Shown: piece by piece, positions 45,464 to 56,159 of the stretch
Layout: each line of letters starts with the position of its first letter
Numbering within the stretch: position 1 is the stretch's first letter
Origin: Nocardioidaceae bacterium UBA4001
GTDB taxonomy: Bacteria > Actinomycetota > Actinomycetes > Propionibacteriales > Nocardioidaceae
Assembly: GCA_002384855.1 (NCBI GenBank)
Contig: DGBP01000030.1
Location: 31,277-95,276, forward strand
DNA length: 64,000 nt
Reading direction: 5' to 3'
Notes under the pieces: model-generated
Databases searched by the model: none
What the model saw: the letters and a program-made list of their open reading frames with translations, nothing else
What the model was told of the DNA's origin: nothing
Made by a program: the position numbers and the translations under genes

Positions 45464-46417
45464 ATGATCGAGCTCACCGACACCACCTCCAGCGCGATCG
45501 CCGCGGAGTTCCTGCGCGCGAGACGGCGTGCGGGGAGCCCCGCGATGGGGATGGTCATGACCCTGGTCTTCGTCGTCGACGACGAGGACGCCGAGGACGC
45601 GATGCAGGCGGCGAGGAACGCCTCGCGTGAGCACCCGGCCCGCGTGCTGGGCGTGATCCTCGGCGACGGGCGCGGCTCGCCGCGCGTGGACGCCCGCGTC
45701 GGGATCGGTTCCGGCTGGACCGGCGAGACCGCCATGATCCACCTGAAGGGGGAGGCGACCAAGCACCCCGAGTCGGTGGTCGTGCCCCTGCTGCTTCCCG
45801 ACTCCCCCGTCGTCGTCTGGTGGCCCACCCGCGCCCCCGACGACCCCGCCGAGGACCCGCTCGGCCGGCTGGCACGACGCCGGATCACCGACACCGCGGC
45901 CGTGCCGCGCAACCGGGCCAAGGCGATGCTCACCCAGTGCCGGGCCTACGCCCCGGGGAACACCGACCTCGCATGGACCCGGATCACCTCCTGGCGTGCC
46001 CTGCTCGCCGCCGCCCTGGACCAGCAGCCCGGCAAGGTGCTCTCCGCGAGCGTGACCGGCCAACGGGTCAGCCCCAGCGTCGACCTCCTGGTCGCCTGGC
46101 TGACCGCACGGCTCAAGATCGACGTCACCCGCAAGGTGTCCGACGGGCCCGGGATCACCGCCGTGCACCTCGAGACCCGCAACGGCCCGATCTCGGTGGT
46201 CCGCGACGACGGCAAGGTCGCGACGTTCACCGTGCCCGGGCAGCCGGACCGGCCCGTCGCGCTCAAGCGACGTGAGCTCGACGAGCTCCTGGCCGAGGAG
46301 CTGCGCCACCTCGACCCCGACGAGGTCTACGCCGAGGCCGTCAAGACCGTCTGCAGGCTCGAGGACGGCGGGTCCAGCACCCGCGCGGGCAGCCGCCGCA
46401 GCAAGGGGGCGTCGTGA
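45464..46417 (+). CDS. opcA: G6PDH assembly protein OpcA
   Basis: A 317-residue OpcA. Features are the N-terminal MIELTDTTSSAIAAEFLRAR, a middle SPVVVWWPTRAPDDPAEDPLGRLARRRITD segment typical of the family (shown here as its two halves SPVVVWWPT and DPLGRLARRRITD), and a C-terminal domain ending in a Ser/Arg tail. OpcA activates Zwf by redox-linked oligomerization in cyanobacteria and is always next to zwf in Actinobacteria. It overlaps pgl by four bases. Confidence 0.94.
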   Translation: MIELTDTTSSAIAAEFLRARRRAGSPAMGMVMTLVFVVDDEDAEDAMQAARNASREHPARVLGVILGDGRGSPRVDARVGIGSGWTGETAMIHLKGEATKHPESVVVPLLLPDSPVVVWWPTRAPDDPAEDPLGRLARRRITDTAAVPRNRAKAMLTQCRAYAPGNTDLAWTRITSWRALLAAALDQQPGKVLSASVTGQRVSPSVDLLVAWLTARLKIDVTRKVSDGPGITAVHLETRNGPISVVRDDGKVATFTVPGQPDRPVALKRRELDELLAEELRHLDPDEVYAEAVKTVCRLEDGGSSTRAGSRRSKGAS

Positions 46418-47172
46418 CCGCACAGCAGGGCACCACGGTCGAGGTGCTGGAGGACCCCGACGAGCTCGCCTCGCACGTCGCCGAACGGCTCGTCGAGCAC
46501 CTGGTCATGCTCCAGGCCGAGGGGCGCGTCCCGTCGGTCGTGCTGACCGGAGGCAGCGTCGCCGACCAGGTGCACGCCGCGGTGCTCCGCTCCCCCGCCC
46601 ACCGCGAGGTCGACTGGGCCCGGGTCGAGGTGTGGTACGGCGACGAGCGGTACGTCCCCGACGACGACGACGACCGCAACGCGCTGCGCGCCCGGAGGGC
46701 CCTGCTCGACCACCTGCCGCTCGACGCCGCCCGGGTGCACGCGATGCCTGCCACCGGGGACGGCCACGCCACGCCGGAGGCAGCGGCCGCGGCCTACGAG
46801 GAGGAGCTCCTCCGGGTCCTCGGCGACCGTCCGCGCTTCGACGTGCTCATGCTCGGGATCGGTCCTGACGGCCACTGTGCCTCGCTGTTCCCCGGGCACG
46901 ACGCTGTCCGTGCCGACGGGCTGACCGTCGCGGTGCACGACTCCCCCAAGCCGCCCCCGACCCGCCTCTCGCTGACCATGCACGCCCTCGGGCTCGCCGA
47001 CGAGGTGTGGTTCATGGCGACCGGCCCGGACAAGGCCGAGGCCGTCTCCGCCGCCGTCTCGGGCGACGACGTGGACGCCGTACCCGCTTCCGGACCCGAG
47101 GGCCGCGACCGCACCCGCTGGTTCCTGGACCCCGAGGCGGCCGCTCGTCTCGACCGGGAGCCGCGTTTCTGA
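46414..47172 (+). CDS. pgl: 6-phosphogluconolactonase
   Basis: A 252-residue DevB/SOL-type lactonase, fold related to glucosamine-6-phosphate deaminase. Motifs are VVLTGGSVADQVH, VEVWYGDERYVPDDD and LGIGPDGHCASLFPGH. It hydrolyses the Zwf product to 6-phosphogluconate. GTG overlaps the opcA stop. It is the last gene of the operon; a 13-bp hairpin follows. No 6-phosphogluconate dehydrogenase is present in the window. Confidence 0.95.
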   Translation: MTAQQGTTVEVLEDPDELASHVAERLVEHLVMLQAEGRVPSVVLTGGSVADQVHAAVLRSPAHREVDWARVEVWYGDERYVPDDDDDRNALRARRALLDHLPLDAARVHAMPATGDGHATPEAAAAAYEEELLRVLGDRPRFDVLMLGIGPDGHCASLFPGHDAVRADGLTVAVHDSPKPPPTRLSLTMHALGLADEVWFMATGPDKAEAVSAAVSGDDVDAVPASGPEGRDRTRWFLDPEAAARLDREPRF

Positions 47173-47182
47173 GCGGAGACGA

Positions 47183-47218
47183 CGAACGGCCCGGAACGCC
47201 AAGACTCCGGGCCGTTCG
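47183..47218. terminator. Bidirectional hairpin terminator between pgl and rbpA
   Basis: Perfect 13-bp stem (CGAACGGCCCGGA at 47183-47195 with TCCGGGCCGTTCG at 47206-47218) and a 10-base loop, lying between the convergent pgl and rbpA stops. The symmetry serves both strands. Confidence 0.8.
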
Positions 47219-47228
47219 GCGCTCGGTC

Positions 47229-47594
47229 CTAGAAGATGATCTCGCCGCGCTTGCGACGGTCACGCAGCGTCTGGAGCGCCTCGTCGAGGATGTCGGCCGC
47301 CTCCTTGTCGGAGCGCCGCTCCTTCACGTAGGCCAGGTGCGTCTTGTACGGCTCGATCTTCGGGGCCGGCGGCGGGTTGTCGGAGTCGAGGCTGGCCGGG
47401 AGTCCGCATCGCGGGCAGTCCCACGCCTCGGGGATCTGCGCCTCCACCGCGAACGTGATCACCGACTGGTGCCGGTGGGAGCAGTAGTAGACGACGCTCT
47501 GGCGCGGGGCGGCCTCACCGCGCTCCGCCTCCCCCATGGGCCCTGCGCCGACACGGCTGCCTCGAATGGCGTTTCCTCCACCAGCCACGCTCAT
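47229..47594 (-). CDS. rbpA: RNA polymerase-binding protein RbpA
   Basis: A 121-residue RbpA, an actinobacterial activator that binds the sigma factor and RNA polymerase and stabilizes open promoters. The N-terminal tail is followed by the Cys/His core (VVYYCSHRHQ, WDCPRCG), a basic linker and the C-terminal sigma-interaction domain (KTHLAYVKERRSDKEAADIL). The length is normal. It follows secG by 31 bases and ends at the shared hairpin. Confidence 0.96.
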   Translation of the reverse strand: MSVAGGGNAIRGSRVGAGPMGEAERGEAAPRQSVVYYCSHRHQSVITFAVEAQIPEAWDCPRCGLPASLDSDNPPPAPKIEPYKTHLAYVKERRSDKEAADILDEALQTLRDRRKRGEIIF

Positions 47595-47625
47595 AGCTCC
47601 TCAGTCAGGTCGAGACGGATGCCGT

Positions 47626-47865
47626 TCAGGCGCCGCCCTTGAGCAGTAGTCCGAGTGCGACGACGCAGGCGAACCAGATGATGCCGGCGCCGACCGTGAT
47701 CCGGTCCAGGTTCCGCTCGGCCACGGAGGAGCCGCCACCCAGTCCGCTGGAGACACCGCCGCCGAACATGTCGGACATGCCGCCACCCCGGCCCTTGTGC
47801 AGCAGGACCAGCATGATGAGCAGCAGGCTCGTCAGGATGAGCAGTACGGTGAAAGCAGTGATCAC
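47626..47865 (-). CDS. secG: Preprotein translocase subunit SecG
   Basis: A 79-residue SecG with two membrane helices (~4-22 and ~57-76) joined by a glycine-rich loop (KGRGGGMSDMFGGGVSSGLGG). It assists the SecYE channel. Placement next to tpiA is the standard order in Actinobacteria and many other bacteria. The 30-base gap upstream suggests it belongs to the gap-pgk-tpiA transcript. Confidence 0.95.
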   Translation of the reverse strand: MITAFTVLLILTSLLLIMLVLLHKGRGGGMSDMFGGGVSSGLGGGSSVAERNLDRITVGAGIIWFACVVALGLLLKGGA

Positions 47866-47895
47866 GGTGGGAAAGCCTAACTCACGTGGGGTCGT

Positions 47896-48699
47896 TCAGA
47901 TCACAGGCATGTCGTAGAAGCGGCAGATCCCGCCGAACTCGTCCGCCTGGAGGCTCGCGCCACCGACGAGACAGCCGTCGACATCGGCCTTCTCCATGAT
48001 CCCGCCGACGTTCGCGGCCTTCACCGAACCGCCGTAGAGGATGCGGACCGCCGCCGCGGCCTCCGGTGAGAACGCCTCGCCGATCTTGGCGCGGATCGCG
48101 GAGCAGACCTCCTGAGCGTCGTCGGGTGTGGCGACCTCCCCGGTGCCGATCGCCCACACAGGCTCGTAGGCCACGACGAGGTCACCGACCTGCTCCGGGC
48201 TCAGCCCTGCGAGCGAGCCCTCGACCTGCCACAGGGTGTGCTCGACGTGGCGGCCCTCCTTGCGGACCTCGAGTCCCTCACCGACGCACACGATCGGGGT
48301 GATCCCCGCGGCGATCGCCTTCTTCGCCTTGGCGTTGACCAGCTCGTCGCTCTCCTGGTGGTACTCGCGGCGTTCGGAGTGGCCCACCACGACGTAGGAG
48401 CAGCCGAGCTTGGCGAGCATGCCCGCCGAGATCTCCCCCGTGTAGGCGCCACTGTCGTGCGGCGACACGTCCTGGGCGCCGTAGGTGATCTTGAGCCGGT
48501 CGCCGTCCACGAGGGTCTGCACGGAGCGGATGTCCGTGAAGGGTGGGACCACCGCGACCTCGACCTTGCCGTAGTCGTGCTTCTTGTCCGAGAGCGTCCA
48601 GGCGAGCTTCTGAACCAGCACCACCGCTTCCTGGTGGTTGAGGTTCATCTTCCAGTTGCCGGCCATGAGCGGCACGCGGGTGCCCTTGGTGTCAGCCAC
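47896..48699 (-). CDS. tpiA: Triosephosphate isomerase
   Basis: A 267-residue TIM-barrel enzyme interconverting the two triose phosphates. Catalytic Lys in AGNWKMN, His in VVGHSERR and Glu in AYEPVWAIGTG; phosphate loop LYGGSVKAAN. GTG start (VADTKGTRVPLMAGN). It lies 78 bases after pgk, a gap occupied by a strong hairpin, so its expression may be partly uncoupled from pgk. Confidence 0.96.
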   Translation of the reverse strand: MADTKGTRVPLMAGNWKMNLNHQEAVVLVQKLAWTLSDKKHDYGKVEVAVVPPFTDIRSVQTLVDGDRLKITYGAQDVSPHDSGAYTGEISAGMLAKLGCSYVVVGHSERREYHQESDELVNAKAKKAIAAGITPIVCVGEGLEVRKEGRHVEHTLWQVEGSLAGLSPEQVGDLVVAYEPVWAIGTGEVATPDDAQEVCSAIRAKIGEAFSPEAAAAVRILYGGSVKAANVGGIMEKADVDGCLVGGASLQADEFGGICRFYDMPVI

Positions 48700-48735
48700 A
48701 GTCGTCCTTGTCTTGGTACGCAGGCGGGATATGAC

Positions 48736-48769
48736 GTCCGTGGGCGGCCGACGGCGGCCGCCCACGGAC
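48736..48769 (-). terminator. Hairpin between pgk and tpiA
   Basis: Perfect 15-bp stem (48736-48750 with 48755-48769) and a 4-base loop ACGG, directly after the pgk stop on the minus strand. It may be a partial terminator or an mRNA-stabilizing structure inside the glycolytic operon. Confidence 0.7.
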
Positions 48770-48777
48770 AGGTCGAG

Positions 48778-49971
<1,194 letters not shown>

Positions 49972-49975
49972 CGGG

Positions 49976-50983
<1,008 letters not shown>

Positions 50984-51195
50984 GGAAGAAGACTCCTCAG
51001 TCAGCAGTCGGTTGAGGTGGCCACCCGGGCCGGGCAGGCCGACGGATTCGACCCTACCGTCTGGCCAGGCGGCCCTGAACAGGTCGTCCGGCCTACGTGC
51101 CGGTAACCAAACGTCCCGACCGTAGGCCGCGGATTCCGGGCCCGCCTCCCCCGTTGTGGTCACCCCGGGGGTGACCTCCGCTCACCCGCGAGCGG
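50984..51195 (-). promoter_or_regulatory. whiA-gap intergenic region with gap promoter and whiA terminator
   Basis: This 212-base region holds, in minus-strand order, a near-perfect palindrome GGTCACCCC-G-GGGTGACC-type element (51158-51176, 9-bp arms) soon after the whiA stop, likely its terminator, and TAGGGT (51051-51056) as candidate gap -10. No small gene is seen. Confidence 0.5.
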
Positions 51196-52182
51196 CTACT
51201 GCTCCTCGACGAGCATGTCGGGGGTGAGACTGGCCTCGGTGTCGGGGATGCCGAGCTCCTGAGCGCGCTTGTCGGCCATCGCCAGCAGCCGACGGATCCG
51301 TCCCGCGATCGCATCCTTGGTCAGGGGCGGCAGGTGCAGCTGGCCGAGCTCCTCCAGCGAGGCCTGCTTGTGCTGGAGCCGCAGGTCGCCGGCCATCTTG
51401 AGGTGGTCGGGCACCTCGTCACCGAGGATCTCCAGCGCACGCTCGACCCGTGCGCCCGCCGCGACCGCCGCCCGGGCCGAGCGGCGCAGGTTGGCGTCGT
51501 CGAAGTTGGCCAGCCGGTTCGCCGTCGCCCGGACCTCGCGACGCATCCGCCGCTCCTCCCAGGCCATCAACGACTCGTGGGCCCCCAGGCGGGTCAGCAG
51601 CGCGCCGATCGCGTCGCCGTCGCGGATCACGACCCGGTCCACGCCACGGACCTCGCGTGCCTTCGCGGAGATGCCGAGGCGGCGGGCCGCACCCACCAGC
51701 GCCAGCGCGGCCTCGGGGCCGGGGCAGGTCACCTCGAGCGCGGAGGAACGCCCTGGCTCGGTGAGAGATCCGTGGGCCAGGAAAGCGCCGCGCCAGGCGG
51801 CCACCGCGTCGCAGCCGGCCCCGGAGACGACCTGGGGCGGGAGGCCGCGGACAGGTCGTCCCCGGCCGTCGAGGAGCCCGGTCTGGCGGGCAAGGGCCTC
51901 CCCGTCGCGGACCACGCGGACGACGTAGCGGCTGCCCTTACGGATGCCGTTGCCGGAGACCATGACGACGTCGGAGGAGTGGCCGTACATCTCCGCGATG
52001 TCCTTGCGCAGCCGGCGGGCGGCGGCTCCGGTGTCGAGCTCGGCCTCCACCACGATGCGGCCGCTGACGATGTGCAGGCCTCCGGCGAACCGGAGCATCG
52101 ACGAGACCTCGGCCTTGCGGCAGCACGACTTGGTGACCGGGGTGCTGGCCAGCTCTGCCTTGACCTGTGCCGTCATCGCCAT
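51196..52182 (-). CDS. whiA: DNA-binding protein WhiA (sporulation/cell-division regulator)
   Basis: A 328-residue WhiA with a degenerate LAGLIDADG homing-endonuclease-like N-terminal domain (~20-200; AELASTPVTKSCCRKAEVSS, WRGAFLAHGSLTEPGR) and a C-terminal helix-turn-helix (LGQLHLPPLTKDAIAGRIRRLLAMAD). In Streptomyces it co-activates sporulation genes with WhiB; in non-sporulating bacteria it affects division. ATG at 52182 or 52176. It follows yvcK and rapZ, the conserved order. Confidence 0.95.
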   Translation of the reverse strand: MAMTAQVKAELASTPVTKSCCRKAEVSSMLRFAGGLHIVSGRIVVEAELDTGAAARRLRKDIAEMYGHSSDVVMVSGNGIRKGSRYVVRVVRDGEALARQTGLLDGRGRPVRGLPPQVVSGAGCDAVAAWRGAFLAHGSLTEPGRSSALEVTCPGPEAALALVGAARRLGISAKAREVRGVDRVVIRDGDAIGALLTRLGAHESLMAWEERRMRREVRATANRLANFDDANLRRSARAAVAAGARVERALEILGDEVPDHLKMAGDLRLQHKQASLEELGQLHLPPLTKDAIAGRIRRLLAMADKRAQELGIPDTEASLTPDMLVEEQ

Positions 52183-52237
52183 GCTCCCGATCCTGCCACG
52201 TCCGGTTTCCTTCCACGAATGCTGCTGCTGCGAGACC

Positions 52238-53236
52238 TTATGCCTCGCACAGGAAGGACGCATAGGCATTGGCCAACTTGACCGGGTCGTGGCGGGGGGT
52301 GCCGTCGTCGGCCGCCACGTCCGTCACGACGAGCTCGGCGCCCAGGGCCGCGGCTGCGGCACGCAGGCCTTCCAGGTCCTCCACCGCACGCTCGTCGGCC
52401 AGCACCACGTCGAGCTTCAGGTCGGGCGCGTAGGCGGCGAGCACCTCGAGGTGCGCCTCGGGCGAGTAGCCGTCGGTCTCCCCCGTCTGCGGCGCGAGGT
52501 TCAAGGTGATGACCTTGCGGGCGGAGGCGCTGCTGAGCGCACGGCGCAGCTCGGGCACCAGGAGGTGCGGGATCACGCTGGTGAACCACGAGCCGGGCCC
52601 GAGCACGACCCAGTCGGCCTCGGCCACCGCCTCCAGCGCCTCGGGGCAGGCCGGCGGCTCGGCCGGGGTGAGGGCGACCGAGACGACCCGCCCCGAGGTG
52701 GAGGCCACCTCGACCTGGCCGCAGACGGTGCTGAGCGCCTCGGGTTCGTCGGGCGACGCGCCCCTGACGGTGGCGGTGATGTCGATCGGGGCCACCGACA
52801 TCGGCAGCACGGTCCCCTGCGCCCCGAGGAGTCGTGCCACCCACGCCAACCCGCCGACGTGGTCGCCGAGCAGTTCCCACAAGGCGACGATCAGGAGGTT
52901 GCCGACGGCGTGCTCGTCCATCGGGCCGCTGCTCGCGAAGCGGTGCTGGAGCACACGCGCCCAGGTCCTGCCCCAGTCGTCGTCGCCGCAGAGCGCAGCC
53001 AGCGCCTGGCGGAGATCGCCGGGCGGGAGCACGCCGAACTCCGTGCGCAGCCGACCGGACGAGCCGCCGTTGTCGGCCACCGTGACGATGGCCGTGACCT
53101 GGGCGACCACCCGGCGCAGCGCCGAGAGCGACGCCGAGAGCCCGTGCCCGCCTCCGAGCGCCACGACCTTCAAGGGCGCGAGCTCTGGCGGGGAGAGCTC
53201 ACTCCCGTCCGAGATCACGGTGCATCGGCCTCGCAT
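52238..53236 (-). CDS. yvcK: YvcK/CofD-like gluconeogenesis factor
   Basis: A 332-residue YvcK (2-phospho-L-lactate transferase-like fold) that binds UDP-sugars and supports cell-wall synthesis and growth on gluconeogenic carbon. The nucleotide loop is VALGGGHGLSASLSAL; VADNGGSSGRLR and NLLIVALWELLGD are also conserved. A start at 53236 overlaps rapZ by 38 bases; GTG at 53218 would overlap by 20 and is equally possible. It sits in the rapZ-yvcK-whiA order found widely in Gram-positives. Confidence 0.93.
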   Translation of the reverse strand: MRGRCTVISDGSELSPPELAPLKVVALGGGHGLSASLSALRRVVAQVTAIVTVADNGGSSGRLRTEFGVLPPGDLRQALAALCGDDDWGRTWARVLQHRFASSGPMDEHAVGNLLIVALWELLGDHVGGLAWVARLLGAQGTVLPMSVAPIDITATVRGASPDEPEALSTVCGQVEVASTSGRVVSVALTPAEPPACPEALEAVAEADWVVLGPGSWFTSVIPHLLVPELRRALSSASARKVITLNLAPQTGETDGYSPEAHLEVLAAYAPDLKLDVVLADERAVEDLEGLRAAAAALGAELVVTDVAADDGTPRHDPVKLANAYASFLCEA

Positions 53237-54083
53237 CCAGTCCGCGCTCGCGCAGCCGCGCGGCGATCTCCTCGGTCATCGCGACGCTGCGGTGCTTGCC
53301 CCCGGTGCAGCCCACGGCGATGGTCATGAACCTCTTGCCCTCGCGGAGGTAGCCCTCGACAACGGTCTGGATGAGGCCGACGTACTGCTGGAGGAACTCC
53401 TCGGCCTCCGGGCGCTCCTTGACGTAGGAGGCGACCGCGGAGTCGCGCCCGGAGAGGTGCCGCAGCTCAGGCACCCAGTGCGGGTTGGGCAGGAAGCGCA
53501 TGTCGGCGACCAGGTCGGCGTCGACGGGGATGCCGTACTTGAAGCCGAAGCTGACCACGGTCGCCTTGAGCGACGTGGAGTTCTCGGTGCCGAACGCCTC
53601 GGCGACCTTGTCGGTCAGCTGGTGCACGTTGAGGTTCGAGGTGTCGATGACCACGTCGGCGTCACCGCGCAGCGGCGCCATGACCTGACGCTCGCGCCGG
53701 AGGCCGTCGAGGAGCCGGCCACCCTCCTGCAGCGGGTGAGGGCGGCGGGCCGCCTCCTGGCGGCGCACGAGCACCTCGTCGGTCGCCTCGAGGAAGAGCA
53801 GGGTGGTACGGCGCCCGGTCCTGTCCTGGGCGAGGATCTCCTGCAGTGAGGCGAAGAACGACCCGGACCTCACGTCGACCACCACCGCGACGGGCTGGCG
53901 ACGACCCCGCGAGTCGTCGACCAGACGCACGACGTCCGGCACCAGCTGGGGCGGGAGGTTGTCGACGACGAAGAAGCCGAGGTCCTCCAGCTCCTTCGCC
54001 GCGGTGCTCCGGCCGGCACCGGTCATGCCGGTGACCACCACGAGCTCACCGGGCTCGTCGTGCTGGTCGGGCTCGTTCCTCAT
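53199..54083 (-). CDS. rapZ: RapZ-family nucleotide-binding protein
   Basis: A 294-residue P-loop protein (YvcJ/RapZ). Walker A is VTGMTGAGRSTAAKEL; Walker B-like VVVDVRSG; the C-terminal RapZ domain has FKYGIPVDADLVADMRFLPNP and VGCTGGKHRSVAMTE. In E. coli it guides RNase E to a small RNA; in Gram-positives the role is unclear. The ATG is directly next to the uvrC stop, and its end overlaps yvcK. Confidence 0.94.
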   Translation of the reverse strand: MRNEPDQHDEPGELVVVTGMTGAGRSTAAKELEDLGFFVVDNLPPQLVPDVVRLVDDSRGRRQPVAVVVDVRSGSFFASLQEILAQDRTGRRTTLLFLEATDEVLVRRQEAARRPHPLQEGGRLLDGLRRERQVMAPLRGDADVVIDTSNLNVHQLTDKVAEAFGTENSTSLKATVVSFGFKYGIPVDADLVADMRFLPNPHWVPELRHLSGRDSAVASYVKERPEAEEFLQQYVGLIQTVVEGYLREGKRFMTIAVGCTGGKHRSVAMTEEIAARLRERGLDARPMHRDLGRE

Positions 54084-56129
54084 TCAGCTCTCCTCGCCTG
54101 TGTCGAGCTCCGTCGAGATGCTTGTATCGAGCTCCGTCGAGATGCTTGTATCGAGCTCCGTCGAGATGATCTCACCGGTGGCGGTGTTCACCGACACCGC
54201 CGGCTCCCTGCTCCCGTCGCCGAGCGCGGCGACGACCACGGCGGCCGTCTGCGTGCCGAAGCCCGGCACGGCCGCGATGTCCTCCACGGTGGCAGCGCGC
54301 AGCTTCTTCAGCGAACCGAAGTGTCGCAGCAACGTCTTGCGCCTGACCTCGCCGAGCCCGGGCACCCCGTCGAGTGCGCTCTCCACCATGGACTTGGACC
54401 GGCGGGAGCGGTGGTGGGTGATCGCGAACCGGTGCGCCTCGTCGCGGATCCGCTGCAGCAGGTAGAGCCCCTCGCTCGTCCGCGGCAGGATCACGGGGTC
54501 CTCCTGGCCGGGCAGCCACACCTCCTCGAGCCGCTTGGCGAGGCCGCACACGGGGACGTCGTCGATGCCGAGCTCGTCGAGCGCCCGCTGCGCCGCGGCC
54601 ACCTGGGGCGGCCCGCCGTCGACCACGACGAGGCCCGGCACGTAGGCGAACTTCCGGGGGCGGCCGGTGTCGGGGTCGACGAGCAGCGGACCGTCCTCGC
54701 CGCCGCCGTCACCGAGCTCGGGCTCCTGGGCCCGGTCGTCGAGGAGCCGCCGGAACCGTCGGGTGATCACCTCGTGCATGGAGGCGACGTCGTTCTGCCC
54801 GTCGACGCCGCGGATCACGAACCGGCGGTACTCCCCCTTGCGGGCCAGGCCGTCCTCGAAGACCACCATGGAGGCCACCACCTCGGTCCCCTGGAGGTTC
54901 GAGACGTCGTAGCACTCGATCCTCAGCGGGGCCCCGGGAAGCTCGAGGGCGACCTGCAGCTCCTCCAGCGCGCGGCTGCGGGTGGTCAGGTCGCTGGCCC
55001 GCTTCGTCTTGTGCAGCGCCAGGGACTGGGTGGCGTTGCGCGCCACGGTCTCCTGCAGGGCCTTCTTGTCGCCGCGCTGCGGGACGCGGACCGAGACCCG
55101 GGCGCCCCGGAGCCCGGCGAGCCACTCCTCCAACGCGGGGGCGTCCTCGGGCAGGGCGGGCACGAGCACCTCCCGCGGGATCGCATCGCCGGCCTCGCCG
55201 TCGTACAGCTGCAGCAGGAACCGCTCGACGAGCTCCCCGGTGTCGACGTCCTCGGTCTTGTCGGCCACCCAGCCGCGCTGGCCGCGGATCCGTCCGCCGC
55301 GGACGTAGAAGATCTGCACGGCGACCTCGAGCGGGTCGTCGGCGAAGGCGACCACGTCGGCGTCGGTGCCGTCCCCGAGCACCACCTGCTGCTTCTCCAT
55401 CGCCCGCCTCAGCGCGCCGATGTCGTCGCGCAGCCGGGCGGCGCGCTCGAAGTCGGTCTCGGCCGAGGCGGCGTACATCTGCTTCTCGAGCCGCTTGACG
55501 AACCCGGTGGTGTTGCCGGACATGAAGTCGACGAAGTCCTCGACGATCTCGCGGTGCTGCTCGGGGGTGACGTCGCCGACGCACGGGGCCGCGCACTTGT
55601 CGATGTAGCCGAGCAGGCAGGGCCGCCCGATCTGCTGGGAGCGCTTGAACACGCCGTTGGAGCACGAGCGCATCGGGAAGACCCGCAGCAGCAGGTCGAC
55701 GGTCTCGCGGATCGCCCAGGCGTGGGAGTACGGGCCGAAGTAGCGCACGCCCTTCTTCTTCGCCCCCCGGCCGACCATCACCCGCGGGAACTCCTCGTTC
55801 AGGGTGACCGCCAGCCAGGGGTAGGACTTGTCGTCGCGGTACTTCACGTTGAAGCGCGGGTCGTACTCCTTGATCCAGGAGTACTCCAGCTGCAGCGCCT
55901 CCACCTCGGTGTTGACCACGGTCCACTCGACCGAGGCGGCGCTGGTCACCATCGTCGCCGTGCGCGGGTGCAGGTGGGCCAGGTCCTGGAAGTACGACGA
56001 CAGCCTGGCCCGGAGGTTCTTGGCCTTGCCGACGTAGACCACACGGCGGTGCGCGTCACGGAAGCGGTAGACCCCCGGCGAGGTCGGGATGGACCCCGGA
56101 GCAGGACGGTAGGTCGACGGGTCTGCCAC
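54084..56129 (-). CDS. uvrC: Excinuclease ABC subunit C
   Basis: A 681-residue UvrC, which makes both incisions in nucleotide excision repair. The GIY-YIG domain is at ~15-90 (SPGVYRF, YVGKAKNLRARL), UvrB-binding UVR segment at ~205-240, the RNase H-like nuclease domain at ~380-560 (RIECYDVSNLQGTEVVASMV; VVDGGPPQVAAA) and tandem helix-hairpin-helix motifs (VPGLGEVRRKTLL; VPGFGTQTAAVVV). The C-terminal ~35 residues hold three copies of an eight-residue unit (ISTELDTS), which is not a family feature. It is first in uvrC-rapZ-yvcK-whiA. Confidence 0.96.
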   Translation of the reverse strand: MADPSTYRPAPGSIPTSPGVYRFRDAHRRVVYVGKAKNLRARLSSYFQDLAHLHPRTATMVTSAASVEWTVVNTEVEALQLEYSWIKEYDPRFNVKYRDDKSYPWLAVTLNEEFPRVMVGRGAKKKGVRYFGPYSHAWAIRETVDLLLRVFPMRSCSNGVFKRSQQIGRPCLLGYIDKCAAPCVGDVTPEQHREIVEDFVDFMSGNTTGFVKRLEKQMYAASAETDFERAARLRDDIGALRRAMEKQQVVLGDGTDADVVAFADDPLEVAVQIFYVRGGRIRGQRGWVADKTEDVDTGELVERFLLQLYDGEAGDAIPREVLVPALPEDAPALEEWLAGLRGARVSVRVPQRGDKKALQETVARNATQSLALHKTKRASDLTTRSRALEELQVALELPGAPLRIECYDVSNLQGTEVVASMVVFEDGLARKGEYRRFVIRGVDGQNDVASMHEVITRRFRRLLDDRAQEPELGDGGGEDGPLLVDPDTGRPRKFAYVPGLVVVDGGPPQVAAAQRALDELGIDDVPVCGLAKRLEEVWLPGQEDPVILPRTSEGLYLLQRIRDEAHRFAITHHRSRRSKSMVESALDGVPGLGEVRRKTLLRHFGSLKKLRAATVEDIAAVPGFGTQTAAVVVAALGDGSREPAVSVNTATGEIISTELDTSISTELDTSISTELDTGEES
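54099..54170. repeat. 24-bp coding tandem repeat in the uvrC 3' end
   Basis: Three adjacent 24-base units (54099-54122, 54123-54146, 54147-54170), the second and third differing at one or two bases and the first lacking perfect match only at its edge. Each encodes DTSISTEL. Period divisible by three keeps the frame, so unit number could vary without breaking uvrC. Confidence 0.9.
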
Positions 56130-56159
56130 GGCTCAAACCCTACGTCGGTGCTCGGACAG

